Below, in pieces: positions 45,518-53,669 of a DNA stretch of 64,000 bases. Positions within the stretch are counted from its first letter, which is position 1, and the number at the start of each line of letters is the position of its first letter. The position numbers and the translations under genes are program-made. Below the pieces are notes generated by a model that did not search any database, was not told the origin of the DNA, and worked only from the letters and a program-made list of their open reading frames with translations. The stretch is from Pseudomonas sp. TH15 (GTDB lineage Bacteria; Pseudomonadota; Gammaproteobacteria; Pseudomonadales; Pseudomonadaceae): assembly GCF_016651105.1 (NCBI RefSeq), contig NZ_JAEKEL010000001.1, positions 3,834,001 through 3,898,000 on the forward strand. The letters run 5' to 3'.

Positions 45518-46480
45518 TTAGAAGGCGTAGGGGATGCTGACCTTCGCCCAGAGCATGTCGCCCTCCGGACGGTTCTCGACATCAAACTCCCTGGCCCAGC
45601 GAATCTCGGCGCTGGCGTACTTGAGGAAGGTCAGGTGCAGCGCCGGGCCGATGGCGAACACCTGGCCGCGCACGCCGTCGTTCACGTCTTCGCCGTTGAA
45701 CTGCACGGTGCGGCCGAACTGTTTATCGTCGGTGGTTTGCTTCAAGTAGTAGCCGTTGACCCCGAGCATCAGGTCGTCGGTGATCTTGTAGCTGGCGGAA
45801 TAGTCGAAGTGGAAAATCTGCCCCGATTTGTAATCGGTGTCCTTGTTCTTCTCGTTGAAGCTGTACGTCGTCTTCATCGATACCTCGGTGTTGTCCGTCG
45901 GCAGCCAGGTGAAGGAAAACAGCGGCTTGTAGGTGTAGAAATTGTTGCTGGTATTGGCCAGGCGATCAGAGCTGTATTCGCCGGTCGGTACGGTGACTTC
46001 CACGGCGGCACCGAGGGTCAGGTTTTTACCCATGTCCCAGAGAATGATCGGCGCAACGGTGGTGTCGCCCATGCCTTCACGGGTGTCATGCAAGCCGAAC
46101 ACCGAGACTTCCTGCTTGAGCCAGGGTTGCGCGATGTAACCGGCTAACCGTCCACCGAATACGTGCAGCGGGCTCAGGTAGTCCAGGCGCGGGATCACGG
46201 CGGTGGATTCGATATCGACATCCGGCACCTTGCCGCCGAGGGAACTGATATGGAATTTGGTGGATTTGTAATGGTTGTAGTAGACGTTGAACGCCACCAT
46301 GTTGTCCGGAAGGCTGTTCACATCCAGCGGCAGCATGAAAAAACCGTCGGTGCCAGGGCCGATATTGTCCACGCCGGCCTCGGTGGCCAAGGCCTGCAAG
46401 TGAATGGCGAACACGCCGGCCAGGCTGACGGCCAGTCGCAAGCAGAATGTCGTGCGGGTCGGGTTCATGGGTGTACTCAT
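45518..46480 (-). CDS. SphA-family outer-membrane protein (phenol-degradation meta-pathway type)
   Basis: From MSTPMNPTRTTF (ATG 46480; MNPTR at 46468 is an alternative) the ~320-residue protein has a signal peptide ending ALATEAG and alternating beta strands to a C-terminal aromatic (SIPYAF), an outer-membrane barrel pattern. The segments GTDGFFMLPLDVNSLP, GLHDTREGMGDTTVAPIILWDMGKNLTLGA and EVTVPTGEYSSDR match the SphA/Phenol_MetA_deg family, thought to help uptake of hydrophobic substrates. SphA of P. aeruginosa is controlled by the AraC-type SphR in response to sphingosine. The divergent AraC gene here fits that arrangement. Confidence 0.8.
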   Translation of the reverse strand: MSTPMNPTRTTFCLRLAVSLAGVFAIHLQALATEAGVDNIGPGTDGFFMLPLDVNSLPDNMVAFNVYYNHYKSTKFHISSLGGKVPDVDIESTAVIPRLDYLSPLHVFGGRLAGYIAQPWLKQEVSVFGLHDTREGMGDTTVAPIILWDMGKNLTLGAAVEVTVPTGEYSSDRLANTSNNFYTYKPLFSFTWLPTDNTEVSMKTTYSFNEKNKDTDYKSGQIFHFDYSASYKITDDLMLGVNGYYLKQTTDDKQFGRTVQFNGEDVNDGVRGQVFAIGPALHLTFLKYASAEIRWAREFDVENRPEGDMLWAKVSIPYAF

Positions 46481-46661
46481 TATTATTGTTAGGGAGGCAC
46501 CGCCGGCCGCGCGGGCCGTTGCATAGAAATAAGCGGTTCGGGCCTTGGCGGGCAGGGTATTGGCGGCCACATAGGGGGACTTCTGCGGACAGTCGTCAAA
46601 CCCTGTGCTAACTTTCCTCGACATAACCGGTAACAAAAATAAGAATTCAGCTTGATCCGGG

Positions 46662-47771
46662 ATGTCTTGCCCCATGCCAATGAAAGTCGTCGACCCTACC
46701 TACGAACTGGCGCTGGTTTCGCCATTCCTGTTGCAAACCCTGGCCGAAGTCGCCGAGCTCAAAGGGGTCAATCCCGAGAGCCTTTGCCGGGGGCTGGGCT
46801 TCACCCTTGAAGATCTCCAGGACCCGGCGCAGCGTATTTCCTACCGCCAGGCCGTGGCGATGATCCAGCGCGCGCTCAAGGTCTTGCCCAATCGCGGGCT
46901 GGGCTTGTGGGTTGGCGCGCAGAACGTGCTTGGCACCCTGGGGCTGCTCGGGCATGTGTTGTCGCTGTGCAAGACCCTGCGCGATGCGTTTGAGCTGGGC
47001 ATCCGCCATCAACACACCTCCGGCGGCATCGTGGTGTCGAGCGTGGAGGAGGCGGGCGATCGGGTGTTTGTCGATATCGAATGCCGCTTGCCGTTTACCG
47101 AGGTGCAGTTGTTTGCGGTGGAGGAGTTTTTCGCCAGCCTGCTGGTGTACGGACGGGCGTTGGTCGGGGCCGATTTCAAGCCGATGGCGGTGGAGTTCGT
47201 CCATGCCGCGCCGGATTACGTCGCCGAATATGAGCGTTTACTCGGGCCGGACGTGCGTTTTGGTTGCCTGCAAAACCGCATGGTGATCGCCGCTCACTGG
47301 CTGGACGTGCGACTGCCCAACCATCACTCGCTGGCGTTGCGTCAGGCCGTCAAGTTGCTGGAGCTGGAAGCGGCGCAGGTTCACCAGAAAATTGATCTGA
47401 TTCAAGCCGTGGAGCGGGCGATTGCCCGGGACCTGACCCAAGGCAGCCACATCGAAAAGATTGCCGGCGACCTGAACATGAGCAGCCGCACCTTGCGCCG
47501 ACGCCTGACCGAACATGCCCTGACCTTCGAAACCTTGCTGGAACAAGTGCGCCAGGCGCGGACCCTGAGCCTGTTGGCCAATCCCGAAATGTCGATCGAG
47601 CGGATCACCGAGGAGGTCGGCTACAGCGATGTGCGCAGCTTTCGCCGGGCGTTCAAGCGCTGGACCGGGATGAGCCCGAGTGCGTGGCGCCATGACGCAA
47701 ACCCTCACCCCAGCCCTCTCCCAGAGGGAGAGGGGGCCGACCGAGGTGTCTTGCGAGTTACATCGACCTGA
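46662..47771 (+). CDS. AraC-family regulator with N-terminal ligand domain (SphR-like)
   Basis: The ~369-residue protein has an arabinose-binding-like N-terminal domain of the OruR/ArgR type (SPFLLQTLAEVAELKGVNPESLCRGLGF) and a C-terminal double helix-turn-helix (HIEKIAGDLNMSSRTLRRRLTEHALTFETLLEQVRQARTLSLL..ITEEVGYSDVRSFRRAFKRWTGMSPSAWR). It is divergent from the SphA-like gene, its likely target. The last ~27 residues (PHPSPLPEGEGADRGVLRVTST) are encoded by composite element 2, so the native stop has been lost. Start 46662 or 46674 is uncertain. Confidence 0.88.
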   Translation: MSCPMPMKVVDPTYELALVSPFLLQTLAEVAELKGVNPESLCRGLGFTLEDLQDPAQRISYRQAVAMIQRALKVLPNRGLGLWVGAQNVLGTLGLLGHVLSLCKTLRDAFELGIRHQHTSGGIVVSSVEEAGDRVFVDIECRLPFTEVQLFAVEEFFASLLVYGRALVGADFKPMAVEFVHAAPDYVAEYERLLGPDVRFGCLQNRMVIAAHWLDVRLPNHHSLALRQAVKLLELEAAQVHQKIDLIQAVERAIARDLTQGSHIEKIAGDLNMSSRTLRRRLTEHALTFETLLEQVRQARTLSLLANPEMSIERITEEVGYSDVRSFRRAFKRWTGMSPSAWRHDANPHPSPLPEGEGADRGVLRVTST

Positions 47772-48577
47772 AAGATTACGTCGATTATGGACTTGAGAGA
47801 GTGAAGGCCGACCGAGGTGTCTTGCGAGTTACATCGACCTGAAAGATTGCGTCGATTATGGACTTGAGAGAGTGAAGGCCGACCGAGGTGTCTTGCGAGT
47901 CACATCGACCTGAAAGATTACGTCGATTATGGACTTGAGAGAATGAAGGCCGACCGAGGTGTCTTGCGAGTTGCATCGACCTGAAAGATTGCGTCGATTA
48001 TAGACTTGAGAGAATGAAGGCCGACCGAGGTGTCTTGCGAGTTACATCGACCTGAAAGATTGCGTCGATTGTGGACTTGAGAGAATGAAGGCCGACCGAG
48101 GCGTCTTGCGAGTTACATCGACCTGAAAGATTACGTCGATTATGGACTTGAGAGAATGAAGGCCGACCGAGGTGTCTTGCGAGTTACATCGACCTGAAAG
48201 ATTGCGTCGATTGTGGACTTGAGAGAATGAAGGCCGACCGAGGTGTTTTGCGAGTTACATCGACCTGAAAGATTGCGTCGATTATGGACTTGAGAGAGTG
48301 AAGGCCGACCGAGGTGTCTTGCGAGTTACATCGACCTGAAAGATTGCGTCGATTATGGACTTGAGAGAGTGAAGGCCGACCGAGGTGTCTTGCGAGTTAC
48401 ATCGACCTGAAAGATTACGTCGATTATGGACTTGAGAGAGTGAAGGCCGACCGAGGTGTCTTGAGTCATGCACTGACCTGAAATTATGGATTCACGGATG
48501 CGCGTCCAAGACGGTGTAGATCTCTAATATCCCCCATCCAGTTCCCTCTCCCTCCGGGAGAGGGCTAGGGTGAGGGG
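47702..48577. repeat. composite inverted-repeat element 2 with 71-bp satellite
   Basis: The left terminus CCCTCACCCCAGCCCTCTCC is followed by ten full 71-bp units with starts at 47732, 47803, 47874, 47945, 48016, 48087, 48158, 48229, 48300 and 48371, plus a partial unit at 48442. The unit contains GGCCGACCGAGGTGTCTTGC, ACATCGACCTGAAAGATT and CGATTATGGACTTGAGAGA. The period is exactly constant. The right end (about 48500-48577) is an imperfect inverted copy of the left end (..GGGCTAGGGTGAGGGGC). Units differ at a few positions (ATTACG/ATTGCG, GAGAGAG/GAGAGAA). Confidence 0.9.
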
Positions 48578-48653
48578 CTTTTGACTTCCATCCAAACCCC
48601 CACAAATCCTCCGGCCACAGGTAAACTTCGCGCTTCTTTCTAAAGGAGTTCAT

Positions 48654-49541
48654 ATGAGTTACTACCAGCCGGGCATTCTCGCCACCCCTGTTCCGCCTCA
48701 AGCCCGTCATATGTTCTTCGCCCTCGAATCCGTCGCCGCACTGCCGGCCGCGCTCGACAACTTGATGCAACTGGTGGACGGCAAGTCGGCGGTGGTCGGT
48801 TTCGGTGAATCCCTGGTCAAGGCCCTGCACGGTCAGGTCGAAGGCCTGCGAGCGTTCCCGGCCATGACCGGCGTCGGCGTCGACAACCCGTCGACCCAAC
48901 ACGCCCTCTGGTGCTGGTTGCACGGTGTTGACCGTGGCGAGTTGCTCAATCGCAGCACCGCCATCGAAGCCGCGCTGGCCCCGGCGTTTCGCCTGGTGCA
49001 GATGAACGAAACCTTCCGCCACCTCACCGGCCATGACCTGACCGGTTACGAAGACGGCACTGAAAACCCTCACGATGAAGCCGCCGTAGCCGCCGCACTG
49101 GTCGGCGACGGCGCTGACGGCATGGTGGGTGGCAGCTTCGCCGCGATTCAGCAGTGGCAGCATGACTTGAAGGGCTTCAACGCCATGCCGTCCCATGAAA
49201 AGGACAACATCATGGGCCGGCGCCTGAGCGACAACGAAGAACTCGATGACGCGCCAATCTCTGCTCACGTCAAACGCACCGCCCAGGAAAGCTTCGCCCC
49301 CGAAGCCTTCGTGGTGCGCCGCTCGATGCCGTGGATCGAAGGCCATCGCGCCGGTTTGATGTTCCTTGCGTTCGGCTTCTCCCTCGACGCCTTCGAAGCG
49401 CAACTGCGGCGCATGAGCGGTCTGGAAGACGGCATCACGGATGGTTTGTATCGCATGAGTCGTCCGATCACCGGCGGCTACTACTGGTGCCCGCCGCTCA
49501 AGGACGGTCATCTGGACCTGCGCGCTTTGCGCATTGGCTAA
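48654..49541 (+). CDS. DyP-type haem peroxidase
   Basis: The 295-residue protein has the DyP signature G131-x-x-D134-G135 in GYEDGTENP, a proximal-type His205 (PISAHVKR) and an Arg-rich distal segment (FVVRRSMPW). The length fits class B (P-type) DyPs. It would oxidise dyes or aromatic compounds with peroxide in the cytoplasm, since no signal peptide is present; no encapsulin gene is adjacent. An AAAGGAG Shine-Dalgarno precedes the ATG. The next gene follows after 18 bases, suggesting co-transcription. Confidence 0.93.
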   Translation: MSYYQPGILATPVPPQARHMFFALESVAALPAALDNLMQLVDGKSAVVGFGESLVKALHGQVEGLRAFPAMTGVGVDNPSTQHALWCWLHGVDRGELLNRSTAIEAALAPAFRLVQMNETFRHLTGHDLTGYEDGTENPHDEAAVAAALVGDGADGMVGGSFAAIQQWQHDLKGFNAMPSHEKDNIMGRRLSDNEELDDAPISAHVKRTAQESFAPEAFVVRRSMPWIEGHRAGLMFLAFGFSLDAFEAQLRRMSGLEDGITDGLYRMSRPITGGYYWCPPLKDGHLDLRALRIG

Positions 49542-49559
49542 ACACATCAAGGAGTGAGT

Positions 49560-50528
49560 ATGAACGTGGTGCGCTGGGGCATGATTGGTTGTGGGGATGT
49601 CACCGAACGCAAGAGCGGGCCGGCGTTCTACAAAGCGCCCGGTTCGGCGCTGGTGGCGGTGATGGGGCGACGGCTGGAGGTCGTGAGCGATTACGCCACA
49701 CGCCACGGTATCGCCCGGGTCTACACCGATGCCGAGTCGCTGATCAACGATCCCGAGGTGGACGCGGTGTACATCGCCACTCCCCCCGACAGTCACCACG
49801 TTTATGCCCTGATGGTTGCTGCCGCCGGCAAACATTGCTGCGTCGAAAAACCGATGTCGCTGAATGCCAGGCAAAGTCGAGAAATGCAGCAGGTGTTCAG
49901 CGCTGCCAGTTTGCACTTGTTCGTTTCCTACTACCGACGTTCGTTGCCGCGCTTTCAGCAAGTGCGGCAATGGCTGGAAGAAGGGCGGGTCGGCGAGGTT
50001 CGGCACCTGACCTGGACGCTGACCAAGGCTGCTTCACCGGCGGATTTGGGTGGCTCGGATAACTGGCGCACTGATCCTGTGATTGCCGGTGGTGGTTATT
50101 TTGCCGACCTGGCCAGCCATGGTTTCGACCTGTTTCAGTACTTGCTCGGCGATATCAATGAAGTCGCCGGTTTTACTGCGCGGCAAGCCGGGTTGTATGC
50201 GGCTGAAGATGCCGTTACCGCCAGTTGGCGCTTTGTTTCGGGTGCCACGGGCATGGGTTGCTGGAACTTTGTGGCGGATCGGCGTGAGGATCGGGTCGAG
50301 GTGATTGGCAGTAAGGGCCGGATCAGCTTTTCGGTGTTTGATGAGCATCCTGTGGTGCTCGAAGCCGACGAAACCCTCAGCCTGAACATCGATCATCCTG
50401 AACACATCCAGTGGCATCACGTGCTGGGGATGAATGCGCATATCCGTGGTGAAGCGCAGCATCCGGCGGTGGCCGGCGAAGCGTTGAAGACGGATTGGGT
50501 GATGGACCAGATCCTCAAGCGCCAATGA
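49560..50528 (+). CDS. Gfo/Idh/MocA-family NAD(P)-dependent oxidoreductase
   Basis: From ATG 49560 (AAGGAG upstream) the ~322-residue protein starts VVRWGMIGCGDVTERKSGPAFYKAPG, a Rossmann G-x-G-x-x-x motif. It has VDAVYIATPPDSHHVYALMVAAAGKHCCVEKPMSLN with the conserved EKP motif, then the alpha/beta sugar-type domain. The family oxidises sugars, inositols or related polyols; the substrate is not known here. It is likely co-transcribed with the DyP gene. A REPIN follows directly. Confidence 0.9.
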   Translation: MNVVRWGMIGCGDVTERKSGPAFYKAPGSALVAVMGRRLEVVSDYATRHGIARVYTDAESLINDPEVDAVYIATPPDSHHVYALMVAAAGKHCCVEKPMSLNARQSREMQQVFSAASLHLFVSYYRRSLPRFQQVRQWLEEGRVGEVRHLTWTLTKAASPADLGGSDNWRTDPVIAGGGYFADLASHGFDLFQYLLGDINEVAGFTARQAGLYAAEDAVTASWRFVSGATGMGCWNFVADRREDRVEVIGSKGRISFSVFDEHPVVLEADETLSLNIDHPEHIQWHHVLGMNAHIRGEAQHPAVAGEALKTDWVMDQILKRQ

Positions 50529-50529
50529 C

Positions 50530-50627
50530 CTTCGTAGGAGCAAAGCTTGCTCGCGAAAGCGGTGTATCAGATTGCATCCTGAGTAACTGACAGGCCGCCT
50601 TCGCGAGCAAGCTTTGCTCCTACGAAG
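50530..50627. repeat. REPIN (inverted REP pair)
   Basis: CTTCGTAGGAGCAAAGCTTG followed by CTCGCGAAAGC and its near-perfect inverse GCCTTCGCGAGCAAGCTTTG / CTCCTACGAAG flank a ~40-base spacer. Confidence 0.85.
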
Positions 50628-50669
50628 GGCGGGTGTATCTAAGGTTATGCCCATTCGGTATTTCTCAAA

Positions 50670-50715
50670 CTTGTCATAACGTCTCTAAGATCACGTCATA
50701 ACTCGTTATAACAAG
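50670..50715 (+). promoter_or_regulatory. candidate operator of the GntR regulator: three GTYATAAC boxes
   Basis: GTCATAAC occurs at 50673-50680 and 50695-50702 and the palindromic GTTATAAC at 50705-50712, spaced 22 and 10 bases (about two and one helical turns). The outer boxes also form an inverted repeat, CTTGTCATAACG (50670-50681) and CGTTATAACAAG (50704-50715), 11 of 12 matching. They end ten bases before the regulator ATG, the expected place for autoregulation and control of the whole operon. Confidence 0.6.
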
Positions 50716-50724
50716 TGATCTCAG

Positions 50725-51477
50725 ATGACCGATAACGTTCTCTCCCTAAGCAGCGTTCCACTGCACACTCAACTGCGCGACGTACTCCGCGCCCGCATCC
50801 TCGACGGCGAATATCCGCAAGACAGCCAGATGCCGTCCGAAAGCGAGCTCGGTGCGTTGTTCAAAGTCAGCCGCATCACCGTGCGCCAGGCCCTCGGCGA
50901 TCTGCAAAAAGAAGGGCTGATCTTCAAGATTCACGGCAAAGGCACCTTCGTTGCCAAGCCCAAGACGTTCCAGAACGTCAGCACCCTGCAAGGCCTGGCC
51001 GAGTCCATGACCGGTCGCGGCTACGAGGTGATCAACCGCCTGCGCAGCTTCAAATTCATCGCCGCCGACAAACTGGTCGCCGAACGCTTGCAGGTCGCCG
51101 AAGGTGAAACCGTGGCGCAGATCAAACGCGTACGGCTGATCAACCGTGAACCGATCTCGCTGGAAATCACCTACCTGCCAAAAGCCATCGGCGAGCGGTT
51201 GGAGAAGGCTGACCTGGTCACCCGCGACATCTTCCTGATCCTCGAAAACGACTGCGGACTGGCCCTCGGACATGCCGATTTGGCCATCGACGCTGTGCTG
51301 GCCGATAGCGACCTGACCCAGGCTCTGAACGTCGAACCCGGCTCGCCGATCATGCGCATCGAGCGCCTGACCCACGACGCCAGCGGCCAGCCCGTGGACT
51401 TCGAACACCTTTACTACCGCGGCGATGCCTTCCAGTACCGCTTGCGGATCGACCGGCAAAAAGGGGATCAGGCATGA
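50725..51477 (+). CDS. GntR-family regulator, HutC subfamily (UTRA domain)
   Basis: The 250-residue protein has an N-terminal winged helix (PLHTQLRDVLRARILDGEYPQDSQMPSESELGALFKVSRITVRQALGDLQKEGLIFKIHGKGTFVA) and a C-terminal UTRA ligand domain (LRSFKFIAADKLVAERLQVAEGETVAQIKRVRLINREPISLEITYLP). It most likely represses the operon it heads until a small ligand binds. The stop overlaps the flavoprotein start (ATGA), so regulator and enzymes are co-translated. The ATG has only a weak Shine-Dalgarno. Confidence 0.92.
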   Translation: MTDNVLSLSSVPLHTQLRDVLRARILDGEYPQDSQMPSESELGALFKVSRITVRQALGDLQKEGLIFKIHGKGTFVAKPKTFQNVSTLQGLAESMTGRGYEVINRLRSFKFIAADKLVAERLQVAEGETVAQIKRVRLINREPISLEITYLPKAIGERLEKADLVTRDIFLILENDCGLALGHADLAIDAVLADSDLTQALNVEPGSPIMRIERLTHDASGQPVDFEHLYYRGDAFQYRLRIDRQKGDQA

Positions 51478-53219
51478 CTCGCAACTCCATGACTAGAGCC
51501 ACTTTGGAACAGGAATACGACATCGTCGTGATCGGCGGCGGTACCGCAGGTCCCATGGCGGCGATCAAGGCCAAGGAACGCAATCGCGATCTGCGGGTGT
51601 TGCTGATCGACAAGGCCAACGTCAAACGCAGTGGCGCGATCAGCATGGGCATGGACGGGTTGAACAACGCGATCATTCCCGGCCACTCGACGCCGGAGCA
51701 GTACACCAAGGAAATCACCATCGCCAATGACGGCATCGTCAATCAGGCAGCGGTGTACGCCTACGCGACCCACAGCTTTGAAACCATCGAGCAACTGGAC
51801 CGCTGGGGCGTGAAGTTCGAGAAGGACGAAACCGGCGACTACGCGGTGAAAAAGGTCCACCACATGGGCGCCTACGTGCTGCCGATGCCGGAAGGGCACG
51901 ACATCAAAAAAGTCCTGTATCGCCAGTTGAAACGGGCGCGGGTCAGTATCACCAATCGGCTGGTCTGCACCCGGTTGCTGACGGATGAAGAGGGCGCAGT
52001 CAACGGCGTGATGGGCTTCGATTGCCGCACCGCCGACTTCCATGTGATCAAGGCCAAAGCCGTGATCCTGTGCTGCGGCGCGGCCGGGCGTCTGGGTTTG
52101 CCGTCCTCGGGTTACCTGATGGGCACCTACGAAAACCCGACCAACGCCGGTGACGGTTACGCGATGGCGTATCACGCCGGCGCGGAGCTGGCGAACCTCG
52201 AATGCTTCCAGATCAACCCGTTGATCAAGGATTACAACGGCCCGGCCTGCGCCTACGTCACCGGCCCATTGGGTGGCTACACCGCCAACAACAAGGGCGA
52301 GCGCTTTATCGAGTGCGACTACTGGAGCGGCCAGATGATGTGGGAGTTCCACCAGGAACTCGAAAGCGGCAACGGCCCGGTGTTCCTCAAGCTCGATCAC
52401 CTGGCCGAGGAAACCATCCAGAACATCGAAGAGATCTTGCACAGCAACGAGCGCCCGAGTCGCGGCCAGTTCCACGCCAATCGTGGCACTGACTACCGAA
52501 CGCAAATGGTCGAGATGCACATCTCGGAGATCGGCTTTTGCAGCGGGCATTCGGCGTCTGGCGTGTGGGTCAACGAGCGGGCGGAGACGTCGGTGAAGGG
52601 TTTGTATTCGGCGGGTGATATGGCGGCGGTGCCGCACAACTACATGCTCGGCGCGTTCACGTATGGCTGGTTTGCCGGCACCAACGCGGCGGATTTCGTG
52701 GCCGGGCGCGAATTTTCAGCCGTCGATGCCCAGCAGATAGAGACGGAAAAACAACGGGTCTACGCACCACTGGATCGCGAACATGGTCTGCCGCGAGCGC
52801 AAGTCGAATACAAGCTGCGGCGTTTTGTGAATGACTACCTGCAACCGCCGAAAGTGACGAAGAAGATGCAAATCGGCCTGCAACGCTTCAGCGATATCCA
52901 GCGCGACCTCGATCAGATCAAGGCCCACAACGCCCACGAACTGATGCGCGCGATGGAAGTCAGCATGATCCGCGACTGCGCCGAGATGGCCGCCCGGGCC
53001 TCGTTGTTTCGCGCCGAAAGTCGCTGGGGGCTTTACCACTACCGGGTTGACCACCCGCAACGTAACGACAGCGACTGGTTTTGCCATTGCCACCTGAAGA
53101 AGGGCGACGACGGCCAGATGACCAGTTTCAAGAAAGCCGTCGAGCCTTACATCATCCCGCTCGATGCCGAAGAAATGCAGGCCTACGACCGGCTGCGGGT
53201 CGGCGCGTTTGCGGCCTGA
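51474..53219 (+). CDS. AprA-like FAD-dependent oxidoreductase (fumarate-reductase flavoprotein family)
   Basis: The 581-residue protein has the dinucleotide-binding motif DIVVIGGGTAGPMAAIKAKE, then LLIDKANVKRSGAISMGMDGLNN, which resembles adenylylsulfate reductase AprA more than succinate dehydrogenase. Later motifs include AVILCCGAAGRLGLPSSGYLMGTYENPTNAGDGYAMAYHAGAEL and a C-terminal GLYSAGDMAAVPHNYMLGAFTYGWFAGTNAA. It is paired with a two-cluster ferredoxin like AprB. It probably oxidises or reduces a small substrate with electrons passing to the ferredoxin. True sulfate-reducer APS reductase function is unlikely in Pseudomonas. The substrate is unknown. Confidence 0.85.
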   Translation: MTRNSMTRATLEQEYDIVVIGGGTAGPMAAIKAKERNRDLRVLLIDKANVKRSGAISMGMDGLNNAIIPGHSTPEQYTKEITIANDGIVNQAAVYAYATHSFETIEQLDRWGVKFEKDETGDYAVKKVHHMGAYVLPMPEGHDIKKVLYRQLKRARVSITNRLVCTRLLTDEEGAVNGVMGFDCRTADFHVIKAKAVILCCGAAGRLGLPSSGYLMGTYENPTNAGDGYAMAYHAGAELANLECFQINPLIKDYNGPACAYVTGPLGGYTANNKGERFIECDYWSGQMMWEFHQELESGNGPVFLKLDHLAEETIQNIEEILHSNERPSRGQFHANRGTDYRTQMVEMHISEIGFCSGHSASGVWVNERAETSVKGLYSAGDMAAVPHNYMLGAFTYGWFAGTNAADFVAGREFSAVDAQQIETEKQRVYAPLDREHGLPRAQVEYKLRRFVNDYLQPPKVTKKMQIGLQRFSDIQRDLDQIKAHNAHELMRAMEVSMIRDCAEMAARASLFRAESRWGLYHYRVDHPQRNDSDWFCHCHLKKGDDGQMTSFKKAVEPYIIPLDAEEMQAYDRLRVGAFAA

Positions 53220-53255
53220 CGCCTAAACCAAGAGAGCACCAAGAGAGTCCGAACC

Positions 53256-53501
53256 ATGGCCTATCAACCCCAGGAAATCTTCTTCCGCTCCAACGCGCCA
53301 GTCACGGTCGATGAAGACCTGTGCATCGCCCACAAAGGCTGCACCGTGTGCGTCGACGTCTGCCCGATGGACCTGCTGGCGATCAACCCGGCCACGCAAA
53401 AGGCCTACATGGCGTTCGACGAATGCTGGTACTGCATGCCCTGTGAAAAGGACTGCCCGACCGGGGCGGTGAAAGTAGAGATCCCGTACCTGTTGCGCTG
53501 A
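53256..53501 (+). CDS. two-[4Fe-4S] ferredoxin, AprB-like electron partner
   Basis: The 81-residue protein has two cysteine clusters: DLCIAHKGCTVCVDVCPMDLL and DECWYCMPCEKDCPTGAVKVEIPYLL. The spacing and the CWYCMPCEKDCPTGA wording resemble AprB and other bacterial-type 8Fe-8S ferredoxins. It follows the flavoprotein by 36 bases and is its likely redox partner. It is cytoplasmic, with no signal. Confidence 0.9.
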   Translation: MAYQPQEIFFRSNAPVTVDEDLCIAHKGCTVCVDVCPMDLLAINPATQKAYMAFDECWYCMPCEKDCPTGAVKVEIPYLLR

Positions 53502-53514
53502 AACACAGTTCCAA

Positions 53515-53545
53515 TGTGGGAGCGAGCGTGCTCGCGAAGAGGCCA
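53515..53545. repeat. REP half-element within the operon
   Basis: TGTGGGAGCGAGCGTGCTCG followed by CGAAGAGGCC is a single REP between the ferredoxin and substrate-binding protein genes. It could form an mRNA hairpin that modulates downstream expression. Confidence 0.6.
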
Positions 53546-53669
53546 GCCCAAACGCCCAAGAAGCCATCCGGCAACCACCGGACGCCAGATTCCAAACACC
53601 CCTCGTTTCCCACCACGCCCTGATCGTGGCGGAGACGAATATCCAATAATGATTCGAGGGGATTCACCC

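Noticed and set aside
47732..48474. Regular array resembling a CRISPR
   Set aside because: The 71-bp units are repeated in full with no unique spacers, and no cas genes are nearby; it is a satellite inside an inverted-repeat element.
51474..53501. True dissimilatory APS reductase (AprAB)
   Set aside because: The context lacks sulfite reductase, ATP sulfurylase or Qmo genes and the host is a pseudomonad; only AprA/AprB-like is justified.
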